From positions 1 through 64,000 of the forward strand of contig NZ_JADNBB010000023.1 of assembly GCF_015550595.1 (NCBI RefSeq): DNA of 64,000 nucleotides, given 5' to 3'. Made by a program: the position numbers and the translations under genes. Shown one piece after another: positions 27,319-35,018 of the stretch (its first letter is position 1; each line of letters starts with the position of its first letter). Under the pieces are notes generated by a model. The model was not told where the DNA came from. It worked only from the letters and a program-made list of their open reading frames with translations, and did not search any database. This DNA is from Parabacteroides goldsteinii. Its GTDB lineage: Bacteria; Bacteroidota; Bacteroidia; Bacteroidales; Tannerellaceae.

Positions 27319-28950
27319 ATGGATAACGCTATTTTTAGATTTCCTAAGCCTATTAATGAACCGGTAAAATCGTATGCTCCCGGCTCGAGTGAAAAAGCAG
27401 CATTGAAAAGCACGTTAGCACAATTGTCCAATGAAGAATGGGATATTCCATTGATCATCGGTGGTAAAGAAGTTCGTACAGGTAACACCGGTAAGGTGGT
27501 TATGCCGCATGATCATCATCATGTACTGGCAACTTATCATAAAGCCGGCGAAAAAGAGGTACAGATGGCCATTGATGCAGCTATGAAAGCGCATAAGGAA
27601 TGGTCGGAGTTGCCCTGGGTGGAACGTGCTTCGGTCATGCTGCGGGTGGCAGAACTCTTCGCTACAAAATATCGTTATTTATTGAATGCCTCGGTGATGC
27701 TGGGACAGAGCAAGAACCCGTACCAGGCAGAGATCGATGCTCCCTGCGAGTTGATTGACTTCTTGCGTTTCAGTACATTTTATGCCGGGCAGGTATATGC
27801 CGACCAGCCTTATTCGGATACAGGTATCCTGAACCGGATGGAATATCGTGCACTGGAAGGTTTCGTATTCTCCCTGACTCCGTTTAACTTCACCTCTATT
27901 GCCAGTAACCTGAATATGGCTCCTGCCATGATGGGTAACGTGGCCGTATGGAAACCATCTACAACTGCTATCCATTCAAACTATCTGTTGATGAAGGTAT
28001 TCCAGGAAGCCGGACTTCCTGACGGTGTAGTCAACTTTATCCCGGGACAGGGAAGTGTAATCGGCAAGGTGGTTACAGCCAGTCGCGATCTGGCAGGTTT
28101 CCATTTCACCGGATCTACTTCTACTTTCAATACATTGTGGCGTCAGATGGGTGAAAATCTGGGGCATTATAAATCTTATCCGAAGATCGTAGGTGAAACA
28201 GGCGGTAAGAATTTTATCTTCGCCCATCCTTCGGCTCCGGCAGCAGACGTGGCAACAGCTATTGTTCGTGGTGCATTCGAATACCAGGGGCAGAAATGTT
28301 CGGCCGGTTCACGTGCTTATATTCCTGCTTCTATGTGGAAAGAAGTGAAAGAAATGGTAGGCGATATGCTGAAAGAGATCAAGATGGGGGATGTACAAGA
28401 CTTCACAAACTTTATCAATGCTGTGATCGACGAACCTTCGTTCGATAATATCATGGGATATATCAATTATGCAAAACAGGCACCGGATGCAGAAGTCATA
28501 TTTGGAGGTAACGGCGACAAGTCGGTAGGTTATTATATCGAACCGACAGTTATCCAGACTACAAATCCGTCATTCAAATCGATGGTGGAAGAAATCTTCG
28601 GCCCGGTAATTACTATCTATGTTTACGAAGACAGCAAGTTTGAAGAAACACTGGAAATCTGCGACCAGACATCTCCTTACGGATTGACCGGTTCGATCTT
28701 CTCTCGTGATCGTTTCGCTATTGATAAGGCATTCAACAAACTGCGTTATGCAGCCGGTAACTTCTATATCAACGATAAACCGACAGGTGCCGTTATTGCA
28801 CAGCAACCGTTCGGCGGTTCGAGAGCATCCGGAACGAACGACAAGGCCGGTGGTCCGTTGAACCTGATCCGCTGGACTAATCCTCGTTGCATCAAAGAGG
28901 CTTTGGTTCCACCTACTTCTTACGGTTATCCGTTCTTAGGGGAAAAATAA
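27319..28950 (+). CDS. pruA: L-glutamate gamma-semialdehyde dehydrogenase (P5CDH)
   Basis: An ALDH-superfamily enzyme of 543 residues that oxidises pyrroline-5-carboxylate/glutamate semialdehyde to glutamate with NAD+. Visible are the NAD-binding FHFTGSTSTFNTL, the catalytic Glu in VGETGGKNFIF, the catalytic Cys in FEYQGQKCSAGSRAY and the C-terminal EEIFGPVITIYVYE and PFGGSRASGTNDKAG. Length fits group 1 P5CDH. It is followed by a separate proline dehydrogenase gene, so the two steps of proline catabolism are split between two proteins rather than fused as PutA. Confidence 0.96.
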   Translation: MDNAIFRFPKPINEPVKSYAPGSSEKAALKSTLAQLSNEEWDIPLIIGGKEVRTGNTGKVVMPHDHHHVLATYHKAGEKEVQMAIDAAMKAHKEWSELPWVERASVMLRVAELFATKYRYLLNASVMLGQSKNPYQAEIDAPCELIDFLRFSTFYAGQVYADQPYSDTGILNRMEYRALEGFVFSLTPFNFTSIASNLNMAPAMMGNVAVWKPSTTAIHSNYLLMKVFQEAGLPDGVVNFIPGQGSVIGKVVTASRDLAGFHFTGSTSTFNTLWRQMGENLGHYKSYPKIVGETGGKNFIFAHPSAPAADVATAIVRGAFEYQGQKCSAGSRAYIPASMWKEVKEMVGDMLKEIKMGDVQDFTNFINAVIDEPSFDNIMGYINYAKQAPDAEVIFGGNGDKSVGYYIEPTVIQTTNPSFKSMVEEIFGPVITIYVYEDSKFEETLEICDQTSPYGLTGSIFSRDRFAIDKAFNKLRYAAGNFYINDKPTGAVIAQQPFGGSRASGTNDKAGGPLNLIRWTNPRCIKEALVPPTSYGYPFLGEK

Positions 28951-28975
28951 CATATTAGTTGACGGTTGACAAGTG

Positions 28976-29021
28976 ACAGTTGACAGGTAAATCTGCTTTG
29001 AAACTGTCGACTGTCAACTGT
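28976..29021. repeat. Inverted repeat ACAGTTGACAG between pruA and PRODH
   Basis: The 11-bp arms ACAGTTGACAG (28976-28986) and CTGTCAACTGT (29011-29021) enclose a 24-nt loop, preceded by further GTTGAC copies near 28958-28970. A REP-like or attenuator element between the two proline genes is likely. It could also be a partial terminator, but no T-run follows. Confidence 0.55.
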
Positions 29022-29049
29022 TATCTGCCAATTCTTAAAATCAAATACT

Positions 29050-30225
29050 ATGTTAGACTTTGATAATACCGAGATTGCTTTTTCATCTAAATCGCAATCA
29101 GAATTGAAAAACGCTTATTTACTGTTCAATACAATCAAATACCCGTGGCTGGTAAAGTGTGCAAGTGTAGCCAGCAATATTGCTTTAAAGATACATTTTC
29201 CTTTGGCCTGGGCTGTGAAGCCTACTTTATATAAACAGTTTGTTGGAGGGGAAACACTTCAGGACTGTACGAAAGCCATTGACCATCTCCGACAATTCAA
29301 TGTACGTTCCACCCTCGACTTTTCGGCTGAAGGTGAACAGACTCCTGAAGGTATCCAGGCTACATTCGAAGAGACGATACGTTCGATCGACTTTGCCAAA
29401 GGTAATTCTAACCTGGCTTATGCTGTATTTAAACCTTCCACCATTACGACCGATGAGCTACTTGCCAAAGCTTCTGAAAAAAGGGGGGAGATGACCATAG
29501 AAGAGGTAAAAGCGTTCCGCGAATTCAGGGAACGTTTCATGGCTTTCTGCCAGCGTGCTTATGAGAATGATGTACGTCTGATCGTGGATGCCGAAGATTA
29601 TTGTTTTCAGGATGCTCTGGACGAACTGACCGACGAGGCGATGCGGAAATACAATAAAAAGCGTGCCATCGTATTCGCAACTTTGCAGATGTATCGTCAC
29701 GACCGTATGCCGTATCTGCGGCGTATACTGGATGATGCCAAAGAAAGGGGGTATATAGCCGGTGTTAAGTTTGTGCGTGGTGCTTATATGGAAGCAGAGC
29801 GTGCTCGTGCTGCCGCATTGGGTTATCCTGATCCTATCTGCAAAGATAAAAAGACTACCGACGAGAATTTTAATGAGGCTGTTCGTTTCACCATGGATCA
29901 TCTGGATCATTTTGAAATGTTTATGGGAACTCACAATGAAGAGAGTAACTATAAACTGGCCAAACTGATGGATGAAAAAGGCATCAAGCGTGATGACCAG
30001 CGTATTTACTTTGCCCAGTTGCTTGGAATGAGTGATAATATTTCATTCAACCTGGCACACGAAGGTTTCAATGTGACAAAATATGTTCCGTATGCTCCGG
30101 TGAGAGATGTATTACCTTACCTGATCCGCCGTGCCGAGGAAAACACTTCGGTTGCAGGACAGACAAGTCGCGAATTGAAGATGTTACAATCGGAAATGAA
30201 TCGGCGTAAGAATGCTAAAAAATAA
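29050..30225 (+). CDS. Proline dehydrogenase
   Basis: An FAD-dependent TIM-barrel enzyme of 391 residues that oxidises L-proline to pyrroline-5-carboxylate, feeding the dehydrogenase encoded just upstream. Recognisable blocks are RSTLDFSAEGEQ, RLIVDAEDYCFQDALDEL, ATLQMYRHDRMPYL, GVKFVRGAYMEAERARA and the C-terminal PYLIRRAEENTSVAGQT, matching the conserved YLIRRxxEN of PRODH. It is separated from pruA by a 99-bp repeat-containing gap. Similarity is to the single-domain Bacteroidota form. Confidence 0.95.
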   Translation: MLDFDNTEIAFSSKSQSELKNAYLLFNTIKYPWLVKCASVASNIALKIHFPLAWAVKPTLYKQFVGGETLQDCTKAIDHLRQFNVRSTLDFSAEGEQTPEGIQATFEETIRSIDFAKGNSNLAYAVFKPSTITTDELLAKASEKRGEMTIEEVKAFREFRERFMAFCQRAYENDVRLIVDAEDYCFQDALDELTDEAMRKYNKKRAIVFATLQMYRHDRMPYLRRILDDAKERGYIAGVKFVRGAYMEAERARAAALGYPDPICKDKKTTDENFNEAVRFTMDHLDHFEMFMGTHNEESNYKLAKLMDEKGIKRDDQRIYFAQLLGMSDNISFNLAHEGFNVTKYVPYAPVRDVLPYLIRRAEENTSVAGQTSRELKMLQSEMNRRKNAKK

Positions 30226-30317
30226 TCCTTCGTAGTAAATTCGCATGAACGTCTCATCTGTCACTGTCTTCAAAGGCTTTATTGATAGTGTATTACAGTG
30301 GAGGACATATATAAAAT

Positions 30318-30355
30318 AAAAGTCCGGTCTTTTAAAATCAAAAGACCGGACTTTT
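30318..30355 (+). terminator. Intrinsic terminator after proline dehydrogenase
   Basis: The perfect 15-16-bp stem AAAAGTCCGGTCTTTT/AAAAGACCGGACTTTT has a short loop and a T-rich tail. It lies 93 bp past the stop codon. Confidence 0.8.
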
Positions 30356-30493
30356 GTTTGTAAAAGACAGGTCTTAACATTTCAAAACACCGGTACTTTT
30401 TTGTCCGATGTTTATTTCTTCTTGGCGGATAACTATTTCTGGATTTACAGTACACCTGTATTACTGCAATAACACAATAGTGCTACCTCCTTT

Positions 30494-30585
30494 TCTGACT
30501 ATAGGGGAATGCCTGTTACCCTTAAGGGTATGATCCGATAGGATATAGAGAGTAAGCCGCTACCCTACAGGGAAAAATGCGCATA
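30494..30585. repeat. 22-bp tandem array B (CCCTATAGGG centre)
   Basis: Units start at 30494, 30516, 30538 and 30560, an exact 22-bp period. The shared core is TACCCTnnAGGG followed by A/T-rich sequence and CCG/GCG, so each unit has a small central palindrome. Divergence between units is considerable, with about 11-15 of 22 matches. Confidence 0.6.
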
Positions 30586-30614
30586 CGTTTTATTTTGTAA
30601 AAGCCTTAAGTCTT

Positions 30615-30723
30615 TTCCGGAATAGTAAGGTAGCGATTTCGAAATGGGTAGTTACCTGTTTCATAATAGATAGGCACTCATTTAAAATCGCAGCCGACCC
30701 ATTTGAAATGGGTGCCGGAGTTA
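30615..30723. repeat. 22-bp tandem array C (TTTCGAAATGGGT units)
   Basis: Units start at 30615, 30637, 30659, 30681 and 30702 (periods 22, 22, 22, 21). They share TTTnnAAATgGGTAgnnACC; the first is the most diverged. It follows array B directly but has a different core sequence. Confidence 0.6.
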
Positions 30724-30833
30724 GTTTATCCAGATGTAGCTGCCAGTAAATACCTATTTAGAAAAAAGTTTTTTGAAATAAAGGTTCATATCATTCATTT
30801 CTTGGGTATATGTCTGGTAACATGTATGTTATA

Positions 30834-30956
30834 GTATGAACCCGGATCTAAATTGGGGTTCATACAGTGAATGCGGGTGAATGCAAAAAAAGATATGCAT
30901 TCATCAGTTTACGTATTGTATATCAAGGTATTTGTTGTTTATGAACCCATGAACCC
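30834..30956. repeat. ATGAACCC repeats and stem-loop
   Basis: A 10-bp stem GTATGAACCC/GGGTTCATAC (30834-30843, 30856-30865) is followed by two tandem TGAATGC copies, a reverse copy GCATTCA near 30898, and two direct ATGAACCC copies at 30941-30956. It looks like a remnant of a larger repetitive element. Confidence 0.45.
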
Positions 30957-31011
30957 AGTTTTTAGGAAACATTTATATTTTAGAAAAAGGTGAATCCAAA
31001 TGACAGGTTTT

Positions 31012-31152
31012 GTAGGGGTGGGGTTTGCCCACCCTTTGCGACAATAATATAACAACCGGTGAAGAAGGGCGGGCAGACCCCGCCCCTACGGCCGAACCTG
31101 CCTGTTCCATTGTGACGGCGCCTGTAAGGGCGGTTCGCGAACCGCCCTTACA
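31012..31152. repeat. GC-rich REP/MITE-like inverted repeats
   Basis: A 23-bp arm starting GTAGGGGTGGGGTTTGCC (31012-31034) pairs with 31067-31089 at 20 of 23 positions, two of the three differences being G-T compatible. A perfect 30-bp palindrome with half TGTAAGGGCGGTTCG occupies 31123-31152. Its G+C content is far above the surrounding gap. Similar GTAGGGGCGGG palindromes are widespread, mobile REP-like elements in many bacteria. Confidence 0.7.
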
Positions 31153-31220
31153 AACGACACTACATTCAAATCTGTCAATAAATGAACCATTCCCCCCTGA
31201 TAATAAATAAACCAACCCCT

Positions 31221-32126
31221 TTATCCCCTGGCACGGCTGGCATATTCTTTGATTTTATTCTCGCAGACTTCTTTGGTGATCTTTGCCAGAAGTTCTACCC
31301 GTGGGATCAGGGCTTCTATATCTTCTTTTGTAATGGTGTAGTATCTGTTGTATCGAGCTTCTATATAAGCTTTGAGTAAAAGGTTGAATAACCGGATTTC
31401 TTCGTCTGAGTTATGGGGAAATACTTTCGTTATTTCTAAGGTATGTGTTTTGGCGGCTTTAATCAGTTCCTCCAGATTGTGGTCTTTAAAGGTATATAAA
31501 GTGTGTGTCAGGATGATTGCATGGTATAAATTCTCGCAAACCTGATGCAGATGGAATGCGGCCATATTGAATTCTCCTTCACCTAAATAAAAATAAGCGC
31601 CCTTCATAAAGTTTGTACTTAGCTTGAACTTTGCATCAAAATATTCCTTTGCCAGTTCCTCAATCTCTGAGAAATTAAGTTTGCGGCGGCGGGCTAATTT
31701 ACAATTACCGCTATCGTAAAGCAGGATGCCATCTTTTTTTATATCGTTATAGAAGTAGCGGCTTTTTGTGATCCCCTTATTAAAATCCTTAATGGTTTCA
31801 TCAATAAAATGGATGCGGGTAGTGAAAGCATATCTTTCCTGTCCTTTATATTTGTAATAGCGATCTTCGACCTTTTCCAGCAATCTTTTAATACCATAAC
31901 TATGGCAGTCGTTGCGGGTGATAACCAATATATCGAAATCACTCATGAAGTAAGTCGGTATCCCAAATTCAACCCGTTGGTCGTACTCCACATAATTACC
32001 TCGTGCGTAGCTACCATACAGGATGATCATTTCGCACTGATCGGCAAGAGACTCTACTACGTATTGAGTTATCAAACGTAAATCTTCTTGCTTCTCTTCG
32101 GATAAATGGGATAAAGACTTCTTCAT
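31221..32126 (-). CDS. Nucleotidyltransferase-HEPN fusion protein
   Basis: A protein of 301 residues. The N-terminal part (about residues 1-130) is a minimal nucleotidyltransferase with GSYARGNYVEY and the metal-binding pair in MSDFDILVIT. The C-terminal half is a HEPN domain (GEFNMAAFHLHQVCENLYHAIIL and DHNLEELIKAAK). In many genomes these domains occur as two separate adjacent proteins, some acting as toxin-antitoxin pairs. Here they are one polypeptide, as in several Bacteroidota proteins. Function unknown; adenylylation of a partner is a plausible inference. Confidence 0.85.
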   Translation of the reverse strand: MKKSLSHLSEEKQEDLRLITQYVVESLADQCEMIILYGSYARGNYVEYDQRVEFGIPTYFMSDFDILVITRNDCHSYGIKRLLEKVEDRYYKYKGQERYAFTTRIHFIDETIKDFNKGITKSRYFYNDIKKDGILLYDSGNCKLARRRKLNFSEIEELAKEYFDAKFKLSTNFMKGAYFYLGEGEFNMAAFHLHQVCENLYHAIILTHTLYTFKDHNLEELIKAAKTHTLEITKVFPHNSDEEIRLFNLLLKAYIEARYNRYYTITKEDIEALIPRVELLAKITKEVCENKIKEYASRARG

Positions 32127-32141
32127 TTCATGTTTACATTT

Positions 32142-32945
32142 TTATTTGCTGGCCTTCAACCCTCTGATAACAGAAGAGGTGAAGCCGGACAGTTCCATTT
32201 CATTCAATCCCTTAATCGTGATACCGCCGGGAGTCGTTACTTTGTCGATTTCCATTTCCGGGTTACTTTTGTTTTCCAACAGCAGGTCGGTTGCCCCTTT
32301 TACGGTATGGACAACGATTTCCTGAGCTTGCTTCGGATAGAAACCGAGTTCGACGCCACCTTCGATGGCGGCACGGATATAACGAAGGGCGAAAGCGATA
32401 CCGCTGGAAGCCAAAGCCGTACCGGCACCCATCAGGCGTTCTTCAACCAGCATGGCATTGCCCAGTTCATTAAATATATTGATAATCAGTTCGCTCTGTT
32501 CAGGTGTTGCGTTATGGGCGGAGACAAAAGTCATACTGCTTAGTACCTCGATAGCCGTGTTAGGCATGATACGGAAAAGGGCCGGGGTTACCCAGTCTTC
32601 GTAACTGGTATTTTTGGTGAGATAAGAATTCAGTGTATCGAAGGTGATGCCGGCAGCCACTGAAACGATGATCTGTTTGTCGTAATCGAGCACTCCTTTT
32701 ACCTGGTCGATGATCTCTTCCACCCGCCAGGGCTTTACCGCTATGACGATGATGTCTGCTCCTTTAACCGCTTCGATGTTGTTGAGCGACAACACGAAGT
32801 CAGGATTGGCAGCTTTCATTTTGTCCAATGTTGCTTGAGACTGTGCCGTGCAGGTGATGTCCGATGCTTTGAACATATTTCCTTTGGCCAGTCCTTTGGC
32901 GATGGCACCGCCGATACTTCCGGCTCCGATAATAGTAATTTTCAT
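32142..32945 (-). CDS. proC: Pyrroline-5-carboxylate reductase
   Basis: An enzyme of 267 residues for the last step of proline synthesis: P5C plus NAD(P)H to proline. A Rossmann GAGSIGGAIAKGL motif opens the protein. The C-terminal dimerisation and active-site region has the family pattern MGAGTALASSGIAFALRY and VTTPGGITIKGLNEME, close to the P5CR signature. It lies 15 bp upstream of the NT-HEPN gene on the same strand, so they may be co-transcribed. It is not part of the arginine operon here, although it sits beside argD in some relatives. Confidence 0.95.
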   Translation of the reverse strand: MKITIIGAGSIGGAIAKGLAKGNMFKASDITCTAQSQATLDKMKAANPDFVLSLNNIEAVKGADIIVIAVKPWRVEEIIDQVKGVLDYDKQIIVSVAAGITFDTLNSYLTKNTSYEDWVTPALFRIMPNTAIEVLSSMTFVSAHNATPEQSELIINIFNELGNAMLVEERLMGAGTALASSGIAFALRYIRAAIEGGVELGFYPKQAQEIVVHTVKGATDLLLENKSNPEMEIDKVTTPGGITIKGLNEMELSGFTSSVIRGLKASK

Positions 32946-33012
32946 ATCTCCGTTAATTTATTTATTGTAAAATCATGAGATACAAAAGTATGGAAAAAAG
33001 GAATAAAACCCG

Positions 33013-33020
33013 TACATTTG
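33013..33020 (+). promoter_or_regulatory. -7 element upstream of C1 peptidase
   Basis: TACATTTG matches TAnnTTTG, 40 bp before the start codon. No clear -33 is seen. Confidence 0.45.
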
Positions 33021-33060
33021 TCACAAAATGTATAATTGCTAATAAAATCGAAAATAAAAG

Positions 33061-34275
33061 ATGAAGAAACTTATTGTTGCCAGCTTGATGTTGGCTTGTG
33101 CGTTCTCTGCAACAAATGTCGGAGCACAAGAAAAAGAGGGAGAAAAAGAAGAAGGTTTCATTTTTACGACAGTAAAGGAAAACCCGATTACATCCATTAA
33201 GAATCAGAACCGGGCAGGTACTTGCTGGTGCTACTCTAGTATGGCTTTCCTGGAATCTGAATTGCTTCGTATGGGAAAGGGAGAATATGATCTTTCGGAG
33301 ATGTTTACCGTTTACCACACTTATCAGGATCGTGCCGATATGGCTGTCCGTACTCATGGTGATGCTTCATTCTCGCAGGGTGGGTCTTTCTATGATGTGA
33401 TTTATGGAATGGAAGCTTTCGGTTTGGTGCCGGAAGAAGAAATGCGCCCCGGGGTGATGTATAGCGATACATTGAGTAACCATGGAGAGTTGTCTGCCCT
33501 CACAGATGCTATGGTAGGTGCTATGGCCGGCGGTAAAGTAAAAAAATTCCAGTATGACGAGAATTACAACCTGTTGTGGAAAAAGGCAGTAGCTGCCGTA
33601 CATGAAATCTATCTGGGAAAAGTTCCGGAAAAGTTTACTTATAAAGGAAAAGAATACACTCCGAAGTCATTCTATGAATCTACAGGATTAAAACCGTCGG
33701 ATTATGTATCGTTGACTTCTTATACGCATCATCCGTTCTATACGCAGTTTTCGCTGGAAATCCAGGATAACTGGCGTCACTCATTGTCTTACAACCTGCC
33801 GATCGACGAATTCATGGAAGTGTTCGACAATGCGATCAATACAGGCTATACGATTGCCTGGGGATCCGACGTAAGTGAGTCCGGCTTTACCCGCGACGGG
33901 GTAGCTGTTATGCCTGACAACGAAAAGGTACAGGAACTGAGTGGATCGGACATGGCTCATTGGTTGAAGATGAAACCGGAAGAAAAGAAATTGAATACGA
34001 AACCGCAACCGCAGAAATGGTGTACGCAGGCAGAACGCCAGTTGGCTTATGATAACTGGGAAACTACTGACGACCACGGTATGCAGATTTATGGTATTGC
34101 CAAAGATCAGGAAGGAAACGAATATTACATGGTGAAAAACTCTTGGGGGACAGCCAACAAATATAACGGTATTTGGTATGCATCAAAAGCATTCGTACGC
34201 TACAAAACAATGAACATTGTCGTTCATAAAGATGCACTGCCTAAAGCTATTAAAGCTAAGTTAGGTATTAAATAA
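33061..34275 (+). CDS. C1B-family aminopeptidase (bleomycin hydrolase-like)
   Basis: A cysteine peptidase of 404 residues with a signal peptide (MKKLIVASLMLACAFSATNVGAQ). The catalytic Cys lies in NQNRAGTCWCYSSMAFLE, the catalytic His in TDDHGMQIYGIAKD and the Asn in YMVKNSWGT. The fold is the C1B family (PF03051), represented by aminopeptidase C and bleomycin hydrolase, which usually form hexameric barrels. Export by signal peptide is common for Bacteroidota members. The gene stands alone between a promoter and a terminator. Confidence 0.92.
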   Translation: MKKLIVASLMLACAFSATNVGAQEKEGEKEEGFIFTTVKENPITSIKNQNRAGTCWCYSSMAFLESELLRMGKGEYDLSEMFTVYHTYQDRADMAVRTHGDASFSQGGSFYDVIYGMEAFGLVPEEEMRPGVMYSDTLSNHGELSALTDAMVGAMAGGKVKKFQYDENYNLLWKKAVAAVHEIYLGKVPEKFTYKGKEYTPKSFYESTGLKPSDYVSLTSYTHHPFYTQFSLEIQDNWRHSLSYNLPIDEFMEVFDNAINTGYTIAWGSDVSESGFTRDGVAVMPDNEKVQELSGSDMAHWLKMKPEEKKLNTKPQPQKWCTQAERQLAYDNWETTDDHGMQIYGIAKDQEGNEYYMVKNSWGTANKYNGIWYASKAFVRYKTMNIVVHKDALPKAIKAKLGIK

Positions 34276-34299
34276 TTCAATATATCCGAAAATAAAACG

Positions 34300-34338
34300 A
34301 AAAGAGGCATTCCCGGTAGGAGTTGGGGTGCCTCTTTT
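34300..34338 (+). terminator. Intrinsic terminator after C1 peptidase
   Basis: The stem AAAAGAGGCA/TGCCTCTTTT (34300-34309, 34329-34338) is flanked by A- and T-runs and may work for both convergent genes. Confidence 0.8.
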
Positions 34339-34362
34339 CTATTTATACAAAGATGTGCTTCT

Positions 34363-34920
34363 TTATGGAACGAGCGTCAGGGTGTAATTCAGATCTGATG
34401 CTGCTTTTTGTAATTCCTGATTCAATAGTGTCAGACTGTCGCCTTCTGCCTGGAAATAAAATGCCATGCTTCCATCGCTTGGGATCAATTCGTAAACGAC
34501 AGCTTCTGAGTTGGCAGGTGTGCCATGTTTTACCTGGCGTTTACCGGTAGAAGAGAATGTTTTATCCTGTCCGTTTTCTGCTTCCAGATAAGTGGCATCC
34601 ATTTCATAAACGCCATCTTCGCTATCTTGCTGATAATATAAAGTCAGGTCATAAACGATGCCGGGACCATCTGCAGCGGGGAATGTTCCCTTATATTTTT
34701 TCTGAATAACAGTTCCCTTTTTAGGATCGATTTTCAGTGAATCACGCATATTCACAGGTTTTGTTGTTTTTCCTGTTACTTCAGGCAAAACTGGTGCGTC
34801 GGGTACTGCTTCTGCTACTGCGATACTTTCTTCCTCAATTAAAGCGGGTTCGGCTGTTTTCTTCCCGCTACATGCAGCTAATAAAGCCAGAGCTGCTACT
34901 GCGATAAAATACTTTTTCAT
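34363..34920 (-). CDS. NlpE-like lipoprotein
   Basis: A protein of 185 residues with a lipoprotein signal (MKKYFIAVAALALLAACSGKK, lipobox LAAC). After an acidic linker, the C-terminal domain resembles the NlpE N-terminal beta-barrel: GTFPAADGPGIVYDLTLYYQ and SDGSMAFYFQAEGDSLTLLNQ. NlpE in E. coli senses surface contact and copper stress; whether this protein signals is unknown. The CxxC motif of E. coli NlpE is not present. It lies 98 bp downstream of the MscS gene and is separated from it by a terminator. Confidence 0.78.
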   Translation of the reverse strand: MKKYFIAVAALALLAACSGKKTAEPALIEEESIAVAEAVPDAPVLPEVTGKTTKPVNMRDSLKIDPKKGTVIQKKYKGTFPAADGPGIVYDLTLYYQQDSEDGVYEMDATYLEAENGQDKTFSSTGKRQVKHGTPANSEAVVYELIPSDGSMAFYFQAEGDSLTLLNQELQKAASDLNYTLTLVP

Positions 34921-34957
34921 TATTGTGCATTTTTATTAGTGACTTTGCCGTTATAAC

Positions 34958-34996
34958 AAAAGTCCCCCTGCATTTTGTTTTGCAGGAGGACTTTTT
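34958..34996. terminator. Intrinsic terminator between MscS and NlpE-like genes
   Basis: The 14-bp stem AAAGTCCcCCTGCA/TGCAGGaGGACTTT has one mismatch, an A-run on the left and a T-run on the right. Confidence 0.75.
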
Positions 34997-35018
34997 TAAC
35001 TATATAATGCGCTGTTTC

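Larger units (their letters stand above)
30226..31220. other. 1-kb gene-free, repeat-rich intergenic region
   Basis: No convincing gene is present. It holds, in order, a strong terminator (30318-30355), two adjacent 22-bp-period arrays (30494-30585 and 30615-30723), an ATGAACCC repeat/stem area (30834-30956), and GC-rich long inverted repeats (31012-31152). The remaining sequence shows no feature. Base composition shifts sharply at 31010. Confidence 0.7.

Noticed and set aside
30973-31215. 80-codon open frame in the GC-rich repeats
   Set aside because: It is made of the inverted repeats themselves and has no domain.
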